This document shows, piece by piece, positions 53,285-59,377 of a DNA stretch of 59,377 nt. The first letter of the stretch is position 1. Each line of letters opens with the position of its first letter. Under the pieces are notes generated by a model. That model had not been told where the DNA came from, ran no database searches, and worked only from the letters and a program-made list of their open reading frames with translations. The stretch is from Saccharibacillus kuerlensis DSM 22868. GTDB lineage: Bacteria > Bacillota > Bacilli > Paenibacillales > Paenibacillaceae. The position numbers and the translations under genes were made by a program. The stretch spans positions 1 through 59,377 of the forward strand of contig NZ_KB899299.1 in the NCBI RefSeq assembly GCF_000378145.1, in the 5' to 3' direction.

Positions 53285-54175
53285 TTGAAAAATTTGAGAA
53301 AAACCTGGCCTTTTCACCTGATGCTGCTGCCGGCGATGATCTTCCTGATCGTATTCAGCTACATCCCGATGGGCGGGATCGTGATGGCCTTTCAGGATTA
53401 CAAGCCGTGGCTCGGCATCGGCGGCTCTCCATGGGTAGGATTGGACAATTTCCGCTACCTGTTCGAACGCGAAGACAGCGTGCAGGTAATCTGGAATACG
53501 CTGTTTATCGCCGTACTGAAACTGATCTTCAACCTAATTGTTCCGTTCGCGTTCGCGATTTTGCTGAACGAGATTCGCAAAACGGCGCTGCAGCGCGGCG
53601 TCCAGACACTTGTCTACCTGCCGCATTTTCTGTCCTGGGTCATTCTGGGGGGCATTCTGATCGATTTGCTTGCCACAGGAGGTCTGGTCAACCGATTCCT
53701 TGGAGTCTTCGGCCTCGGCCCTTACTTCTTCCTGGGCGACAACGATTGGTTCCGCTTCACGGTAATCCTGTCGGATATCTGGAAGGAGTTCGGCTACAGC
53801 ACGATCATCTTCCTGGCGGCGCTCGCGAGCATCGACCCTTCGCAGTACGAAGCCGCGGAGATCGACGGCGCGACCCGCCTGAAGCAGACGCTGCACATTA
53901 CGGTCCCGTCGCTGATTCCGATTCTGATGGTCGTCGGCACGCTCGCGCTCGGCAACGTGCTGAACGCCGGTTTCGACCAAATCTTCAACCTGTACAACCC
54001 GCTCGTGTATGAAAAAGGCGACATCATCGACACGTTCGTTTACCGGACGGCAATCCTGAACGGCGAAATGGGCTTCGGCACGGCAATCGGATTATTCAAA
54101 TCGATCATCAGCATGATCCTGATCCTGATCTCGTACCGTCTCGCTTACAAATGGGCCGGATATCGCATTTTCTAA
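53285..54175 (+). CDS. Oligosaccharide ABC transporter permease, LplB-like
   Basis: A 296-residue permease starting with TTG; GGAGG lies eight bases upstream. The membrane segments begin FHLMLLPAMIFLIVFSYIPM. The EAA loop is SQYEAAEIDGATRLKQTL. The FDQIFNLYNPLVYEKGDIIDT segment is characteristic of the LplB group. No ATPase is encoded in this cluster. Confidence 0.93.
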   Translation: MKNLRKTWPFHLMLLPAMIFLIVFSYIPMGGIVMAFQDYKPWLGIGGSPWVGLDNFRYLFEREDSVQVIWNTLFIAVLKLIFNLIVPFAFAILLNEIRKTALQRGVQTLVYLPHFLSWVILGGILIDLLATGGLVNRFLGVFGLGPYFFLGDNDWFRFTVILSDIWKEFGYSTIIFLAALASIDPSQYEAAEIDGATRLKQTLHITVPSLIPILMVVGTLALGNVLNAGFDQIFNLYNPLVYEKGDIIDTFVYRTAILNGEMGFGTAIGLFKSIISMILILISYRLAYKWAGYRIF

Positions 54176-54217
54176 TTCGACGGCCGCGCCGCCGCGCGGC
54201 TTGAAAGAGGGGTTTCC

Positions 54218-55096
54218 ATGTATTATAAAACGACAGGCTACCGCATTTTCAACGTGTTCAACATCTGTTTTCTGGTCTTCCTGGCCGTCCTGTGTATCAT
54301 TCCGCTGATTCATGTGCTGGCCGTTTCGCTCAGCGCCAAGTCAGCCGCGGACGCAAATCTGGTCAGCCTGTGGCCGGTCGGCTTCTCGCTTGAAGCGTAC
54401 AAGAAGACGGCCGCCAATCCGCTGTTCCTGCACTCGCTCTGGGTATCGGTGCTGCGCACCGTAGTCGGTACGGCAATCACGCTGTTTATTACGTTCCTGG
54501 CGGCTTATGCCCTGTCCAAGGAAAACAGCGTATTCCGAGGCCGCAACGTCTATTCTTGGATTTTTGTGTTCAGCATGATCTTCAACGGCGGGCTGGTTCC
54601 CTTTTACATCGTGATCCAAAAGCTGGGGCTGATCAATACGTTCTGGGTGCTTGTTCTGCCCGGCGCGGTCAATACGTTCCTCGTCATCCTGATGCTAAAC
54701 TTCTTCCGCGGCATTCCGAAAGAGCTGGAAGAAGCGGCGTTGATCGACGGAGCGGGTCATTTCCGGACGCTGTTCAGCATTTTCCTGCCGATCTCCATGC
54801 CTTCGATCGCGACCGTGGCGCTGTTCAGCATGGTATTCCATTGGAACTCCTGGTTCGACGGCCTGCTGTATCTGAACAATGCCAAAGATTTTCCGCTCGC
54901 GACTTTCCTGCAGACGGTTATCATCCAGCAGGACATGAGTTCCATGAGCGTCGATCCGAAGGAAATGGAAATGATCTCGCAGACGACGGTCAAGGCAGCG
55001 CAGATCTTCATCGGCAGCGCGCCGATCCTGATCGTCTATCCGTTTCTCCAAAAATACTTTGTCAAAGGCATGACGGTAGGCTCGGTGAAAGGCTGA
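54218..55096 (+). CDS. Oligosaccharide ABC transporter permease, LplC-like
   Basis: A 292-residue permease partner. The N-terminus FNVFNICFLVFLAVLCIIPL starts the first membrane helix. The EAA loop is KELEEAALIDGAGHFRTLFS. Conserved WNSWFDGLLYLNN and the terminal YFVKGMTVGSVKG are typical of LplC. It is followed by the galactosidase after 174 bases that contain no clear terminator, so all may be cotranscribed. Confidence 0.93.
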   Translation: MYYKTTGYRIFNVFNICFLVFLAVLCIIPLIHVLAVSLSAKSAADANLVSLWPVGFSLEAYKKTAANPLFLHSLWVSVLRTVVGTAITLFITFLAAYALSKENSVFRGRNVYSWIFVFSMIFNGGLVPFYIVIQKLGLINTFWVLVLPGAVNTFLVILMLNFFRGIPKELEEAALIDGAGHFRTLFSIFLPISMPSIATVALFSMVFHWNSWFDGLLYLNNAKDFPLATFLQTVIIQQDMSSMSVDPKEMEMISQTTVKAAQIFIGSAPILIVYPFLQKYFVKGMTVGSVKG

Positions 55097-55270
55097 GCCG
55101 GCTGCACAAAAGGATAGAGATATGCGTACCGGAGGCGTTTCCGGGTGGAGAATCTGCGGTCGCCTTTGAAAAGCGATTCCCCGCATTCGGCTTATCTTAT
55201 ACAATCGGAGGGAATCGGTTTTCGGCAGCGATGCCAACCAAGCTTCCTACAAAAAAGGAGAGTGAAACAA

Positions 55271-57337
55271 TTGACCTACGTTTACCCGCCCGTGAGCGGC
55301 AAAGTTCCTCACATGCTGCACGGAGCCGACTATAACCCGGAGCAGTGGCTCCGCTACCCGGAAGTGCTGGAAGAAGACATTCGCTTGATGAAGCTGGCGA
55401 AATGCAATGTCATGTCCGTCGGCATTTTCTCGTGGGCCATGCTGGAGCCAGAAGAAGGTGTATTCACATTCGATTGGCTCGATCAGGTATTGGACCGCTT
55501 TGCGGCGAACGGTATCTATGCCCTGCTTGCGACGCCGAGCGCGGCGCGTCCCGCCTGGATGGCGCAGAAGTACCCGGAAGTGCTGAGAACCGAAGAGAAC
55601 CGCGTCCGCAATCTGTTCGGCTTCCGGCATAATCACTGCCCGACATCGCCGGTATACCGCGAGAAGACCCGGATAATCAATACAAAGCTGGCGGAGCGCT
55701 ACTCCGATCATCCGGCCGTCATCGGCTGGCATATTTCCAACGAATTCGGCGGCGACTGCCACTGCGAACTGTGCCAAGCGGAGTTCCGCCGCTTCGTGCG
55801 GAACAAGTACGGCACATTGGACGAGCTGAATCATGCTTGGTGGACGACGTTCTGGAGCCACACGGTGACGGACTGGTCGCAGGTGGAATCGCCCGCGCCG
55901 CATGGCGAAAAGCAGGTGCACGCGATGAATCTGGATTGGCGCCGCTTCGTTACGCAGCGCACGGTCGATTTTATCCGTCACGAAACGGCGCCGCTGAAGG
56001 CGGTCAATCCCGACCTTCCTGTCACAACCAACTTCATGGAGTTTTTCGAAGGCTTGGATTATTGGAAATTCGCGGATGTACTCGATTTCCTGTCATGGGA
56101 CAGCTACCCGACCTGGCACGACGCAGATGAGGATTCCAACCAAGCGGCAAAAATCGCCATGATGCACGATATTGTGCGTTCGATCAAGAGAGGACGGCCT
56201 TTTCTGCTTATGGAGAGTACCCCGAGTCTGACCAACTGGCAGGACGTAAGCAAGCTGAAGCGTCCGGGTATGCATCTCTTGTCGTCGCTGCAGGCTGTGG
56301 CGCACGGTTCCGACAGCGTTCAGTACTTCCAGTGGCGCAAAAGCCGCGGGTCGAGCGAGAAGCTGCACGGCGCGGTTGTCGATCATGTCGGCCATGAGCA
56401 TACGCGTGTGTTCAAAGACGTCACGGATGTGGGCAGTGCCCTCCAAGGCATGGATCGGATTGTCGGAACTTCCGTGCCTGCGGAAGCAGCCGTCATTTTC
56501 GATTGGGAAAACCGCTGGGCGGTCAACGATTCGCAGGGACCCCGCAACATGGGCGTGAAGTACGAGGAAACGGTGCAGAACCATCATGAAGCGCTGTGGA
56601 AGCTGGGCGTGCCGACGGACGTGATCAACATGGACGCCGACTTCTCCACATACAAGCTGATTGTCGCGCCGATGCTGTACATGGTTCGCGAAGGCGTAGG
56701 CGAGCGTATGGAACGCTTTGTTGAAAACGGCGGCATGCTGGTAGTCACGTACTGGTCGGGCATCGTAAACGAGACCGATTTGTGCTTCCTTGGCGGATTC
56801 CCGGGACCGCTGCGCAAAGTCCTCGGGATCTGGTCGGAAGAGCTTGAAGGGCTGCATGACCGCGACCGGAACGGTCTGCGTCTGAACGGAGCCGGGGATC
56901 TGGGGATGTCCGGCGAATACGAAATCGCCGAGCTGTGCGACTTGATCCATCTGGAAGGCGCGGAGAGTCTGGGCGAGTACGCTTCCGACTTCTACGCGGG
57001 AAGACCGGCGCTGACCGTGAATCGCTTCGGTAAGGGCGAAGCCTATTATTTGGCTGCCCGCACGGGCGGCACGTTCCATGACGACTTCTATGCTGCGCTG
57101 GTACGGCATGCTGGCGTCGTTCGGACGCTGGACGCGAAGCTGCCGGCCGGCACGTCGGCGCATCTGCGCACGAACGGCGAGAGCGACTTCGTGTTTGTGC
57201 AGAACTACACGCCGGAGAGCGTAACGATCCCGCTGGACGGCCGGGTCTACCGCAATTTGGAGAGCGGAGAGCAGGTCGGGTCGGAGCTTGCGCTGGCGCC
57301 GTATGACATTCGCGTGCTGGAGCGCAAACGTGGCTGA
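55271..57337 (+). CDS. Beta-galactosidase, glycoside hydrolase family 42
   Basis: A 688-residue cytoplasmic enzyme. The acid/base is E158 in WHISNEFGGDCHCELC, whose cysteines form the GH42 zinc cluster. The nucleophile is E315 in LLMESTPS. The C-terminal trimerisation and beta-sandwich domains follow. It cleaves beta-galactosides brought in by the LplABC-like transporter. TTG at 55271 is chosen because AAAGGAGA lies nine bases upstream; a GTG at 55262 is too close to it. Confidence 0.93.
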   Translation: MTYVYPPVSGKVPHMLHGADYNPEQWLRYPEVLEEDIRLMKLAKCNVMSVGIFSWAMLEPEEGVFTFDWLDQVLDRFAANGIYALLATPSAARPAWMAQKYPEVLRTEENRVRNLFGFRHNHCPTSPVYREKTRIINTKLAERYSDHPAVIGWHISNEFGGDCHCELCQAEFRRFVRNKYGTLDELNHAWWTTFWSHTVTDWSQVESPAPHGEKQVHAMNLDWRRFVTQRTVDFIRHETAPLKAVNPDLPVTTNFMEFFEGLDYWKFADVLDFLSWDSYPTWHDADEDSNQAAKIAMMHDIVRSIKRGRPFLLMESTPSLTNWQDVSKLKRPGMHLLSSLQAVAHGSDSVQYFQWRKSRGSSEKLHGAVVDHVGHEHTRVFKDVTDVGSALQGMDRIVGTSVPAEAAVIFDWENRWAVNDSQGPRNMGVKYEETVQNHHEALWKLGVPTDVINMDADFSTYKLIVAPMLYMVREGVGERMERFVENGGMLVVTYWSGIVNETDLCFLGGFPGPLRKVLGIWSEELEGLHDRDRNGLRLNGAGDLGMSGEYEIAELCDLIHLEGAESLGEYASDFYAGRPALTVNRFGKGEAYYLAARTGGTFHDDFYAALVRHAGVVRTLDAKLPAGTSAHLRTNGESDFVFVQNYTPESVTIPLDGRVYRNLESGEQVGSELALAPYDIRVLERKRG

Positions 57338-57467
57338 TCCTTTTCCAAGCTGAGCCGAGTCTCCTTTCCAGGCGGCTTAAAGTTCGTCTTCACTCGGCGA
57401 TTCGGCTTCCGGCCCGGTGCCCGCGAACGCCGTTTGCGGCTTGACAGCACTGAAACAAGTCCGATCG

Positions 57468-57499
57468 AACCCTTTTTCCGTTTCGGAAGGAGGGTTTTT
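57468..57499 (+). terminator. Terminator after the galactosidase gene
   Basis: AACCC plus TTCCG pairs with CGGAA plus GGGTT around a short loop, with a T run after it. Confidence 0.65.
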
Positions 57500-57583
57500 C
57501 TTCGTTGTCCGGGTCTGCGGGGGATGTCCAGGGTAATAGCATTGGAAGCAAGACCAACCTGCTACAGAAAGGTGAGGATAGAT

Positions 57584-58510
57584 TTGAAAGCAATCGTGAT
57601 TGAAGAGTTTGGTGGAACTGACAAGCTGCTTGAGCAAAATGTACCCGAACCGAAGATCGATGCGAACCAGGTCCTGATCAAACTGTATGCTACATCGGTC
57701 AATCCTGTAGATACCAAGATTCGTGAAGGGGCGATGAGAGACGCTGCCAGGCCTTTTCCATTGATTCTAGGCGGAGATGTGGCGGGCATCGTCAAGGAAG
57801 TCGGCGATAACGTCAGCCGCTTCAAGCCTCGCGATCCGGTATTTGCACGGCCGCGCGTATTCGGAACTTATGCGCAGTACGTGGCGGTAGATGCGGACGT
57901 AGTTGCGAAGAAGCCCGACAATCTCAGTTACGAGGAAGCGGCGGCGGTTCCTCTGGCGGGTCAAACGGCGTGGCAGGCGCTGGTCGATCACGGCAAAGTC
58001 AAAGAAGGCGATAAAGTTCTGATCCATGCGGGAGCCGGTGGAGTCGGTTCGATGGCGATTCAGATTGCCAAGTACTTAGGAGCCGAAGTCGCGTCGACGG
58101 CAAGTGGAAAAAACGAAGAACTGCTGAAAACATTGGGCGTGGATCGTTTTATCAATTATGAAGAAGAAGATTTTTCCGAGGTGCTCTCGGATTACGATAT
58201 GGTGCTGGATACGATGGGCGGAGATATTCAGCATAAGAGCTTCAAGGTGCTGAAGCCCGGCGGCCATCTGGTTTCGGTATTGGAGAAGCCGGACGAGCAT
58301 TTGGCGAAAGATTTGGGGATTCATACCGCCCATTTCATGATGGAGCCAAAAGGCGATCAACTGGAGAAACTGGCCGAGCTCGCTAATCAGGGCAAACTTA
58401 AGCCAATCATCGATTCAACCTATTGGTTGAATGAGCAGGGCGTACGGGACGCACATAAGAAAAGTGAAACTCACCATGCGGTCGGCAAGATCGTGATTCG
58501 GGCGAAGTAA
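57584..58510 (+). CDS. NADPH:quinone oxidoreductase-like protein (MDR family)
   Basis: A 308-residue medium-chain dehydrogenase without the zinc-binding cysteines. The N-terminal domain has KAIVIEEFGGTDKLLEQNVP and PFPLILGGDVAGIVKEVGDNV. The nucleotide-binding domain has AGAGGVGSMAIQIAKYLGAEV. It resembles quinone reductase or crotonyl-CoA-reductase-type proteins that act on small carbonyls. A TTG start with AGGTGAGG upstream is preferred over the long upstream frame, which crosses a terminator. It ends 33 bases before the IS. Confidence 0.88.
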   Translation: MKAIVIEEFGGTDKLLEQNVPEPKIDANQVLIKLYATSVNPVDTKIREGAMRDAARPFPLILGGDVAGIVKEVGDNVSRFKPRDPVFARPRVFGTYAQYVAVDADVVAKKPDNLSYEEAAAVPLAGQTAWQALVDHGKVKEGDKVLIHAGAGGVGSMAIQIAKYLGAEVASTASGKNEELLKTLGVDRFINYEEEDFSEVLSDYDMVLDTMGGDIQHKSFKVLKPGGHLVSVLEKPDEHLAKDLGIHTAHFMMEPKGDQLEKLAELANQGKLKPIIDSTYWLNEQGVRDAHKKSETHHAVGKIVIRAK

Positions 58511-58543
58511 CTTTGCCCAAAAGTTCTTTTTGCATACCTTTTA

Positions 58544-59374
58544 GGGCGTGTACGCAAACCTATTTAAGCCAGATTCGAATCGAAATCAAAGCCAAAAAAG
58601 CCTTGAACATGCTCGCTGTCTTGTCGTAACGAGTGGCCAGGCGTCGGTAGTTTTTCATTTTGTTGAAAAAGCATTCGACCAGATGACGTTCTTTATATAC
58701 CGTACGGTCATAGACGTGCTGCACTCGGCGATTCTTCTTGCTGGGAATTACAGCGACTGCATTTTGTTCCCTTAAAAGAGTTCGAATCGCATCGGTATCG
58801 TAAGCTCGATCGGCTAAAACCTCACGGTTTGACAGGTCGAACTGAGATAGCATTTCGTATCCTTTGACCGAGTCATGAGCTTGTCCAGGCGTCAGTTCGA
58901 ACTTGAGCGGATTGCCCAGCGCATCGACGACTGCATGGATTTTGGTTGTCAATCCGCCTCTTGATCTTCCGATCGCTTGCTTGTGCTGCCCCCTTTTGCG
59001 CCTGTTCCATGCTGGTGAACGCGCACAATCGTCGTATCGAGCATCATTTGTTCGAAGTCCGGTTCAATCGCGACATGTTCCAAGATTTTGTCCCACGTTC
59101 CCGATTTCTGCAATCGCCAAAAGAAACTATAAGCCGAAGACCAAGGCCCATAATAATCCGGTAAATCTCGCCAAGCTGCTCCGGTACGAGCGACCCAAAG
59201 AACGGCATTCAGTCGGTGTCTTCGGTCTTTAGGTGGACGTCCTCCCTGAGTTTTTCGAGTCGGTGGCAAGAAAGATTCGATGGCATTCCATTCCTCATCG
59301 GTTAAATCGTATCGTCGTCTCATATCTTTAATTTAACAGATTTGATCATATTCTTGAAGTTTGCGTACAGGCCC
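58544..59374 (-). mobile_element. IS5-family insertion sequence (IS427-like group), about 831 bp
   Basis: Terminal inverted repeats are TAGGGCGTGTACGCAAAC at 58542-58559 and its near-complement at 59359-59376 (17 of 18 match). TA at both outer edges fits a TA target duplication. Inside is a two-frame transposase typical of the IS427 group. The window stops one base after the right end, so the contig may be broken at this repeat. Confidence 0.88.
58560..59323 (-). CDS. IS5-family transposase made by -1 frameshifting
   Basis: Frame 1 (59323-58949, 124 residues) starts MRRRYDLTDEEWNAIESFLP and includes the first catalytic aspartate in LDTTIVRVHQHG. Frame 2 (ending 58560) includes QAIGRSRGGLTTKIHAVVD, the second aspartate in LADRAYD, and the glutamate in ECFFNKMKNYRRLATRYDK. 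The frames meet at GCAAAAGGGGGC (58989-58999), a likely slippery site. A -1 shift there gives about 254 residues in one DDE product. Confidence 0.85.
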
Positions 59375-59377
59375 TAG

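Noticed and set aside
57434-57583. N-terminal extension of the quinone oxidoreductase
   Set aside because: The extension crosses a terminator hairpin and has no ribosome site; homologues start at the KAIVIEEFG segment.

Overview
The window looks like a chromosomal contig from a spore-former of the Paenibacillaceae (Paenibacillus or Saccharibacillus type). The support is indirect: strong GGAGG ribosome sites, frequent TTG and GTG starts, moderate-to-high GC, a YesM/YesN plus LplABC-type sugar uptake module, a stalk-domain (copper amine oxidase N-terminal) protein, a GbsR-type regulator, YsnF-like stress proteins and a FapA/DUF342 protein. No rRNA, tRNA or CRISPR was seen. Both window ends lie in repeats (a dispersed element on the left, an IS5-family element on the right), so the window is probably a whole draft contig broken at repeats.

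Layout. 1-7.0 kb: small membrane protein, two VOC proteins, an alcohol dehydrogenase remnant, a translationally coupled RidA-RidA-isochorismatase-like operon, and a GH78 alpha-L-rhamnosidase. 7.2-12.2 kb: shikimate kinase, a trehalose-6-phosphate synthase/phosphatase fusion, a TIMP-like surface protein, peptidase E and an array of 50-bp phased repeats. 12.2-16.5 kb: GbsR/MarR-type regulator divergent from a sugar ABC transporter. 16.5-23.5 kb: HAD phosphatase, SMR exporter, phosphoesterase with an acidic insert, PhzF protein, methyltransferase, sensor-less histidine kinase and a beta-lactamase-fold hydrolase. 23.5-31.6 kb: stalk-domain protein, a 57-residue acidic protein, SseB, a PgpA-like protein, RNase PH with XTP/dITP pyrophosphatase, and FapA. 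31.6-42.8 kb: a secreted propeller/M23 pair, a chemoreceptor, an oxidoreductase, two YsnF paralogues, gamma-glutamyltransferase and an AI-2E-type exporter. 42.8-47.7 kb: polar amino-acid ABC transporter with hairpin arrays, then a second chemoreceptor. 47.7-57.4 kb: YesM/YesN two-component system, LplABC-like transporter and GH42 beta-galactosidase, a self-contained glycan module. 57.5 kb to the end: quinone oxidoreductase and an IS5-family (IS427-like) element.

The most unusual structure is a dispersed element of about 200-240 bp, present in three copies (1-141, 23612-23852, 29450-29651). It has 12-bp inverted termini and an internal 15-bp perfect stem whose sequence covaries between copies. 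All three copies abut an intrinsic-terminator hairpin, and both complete copies have the same hairpin duplicated on each side. This suggests a small mobile element that targets terminators, leaves hairpin-length target duplications and places itself inside the 3' ends of transcripts.
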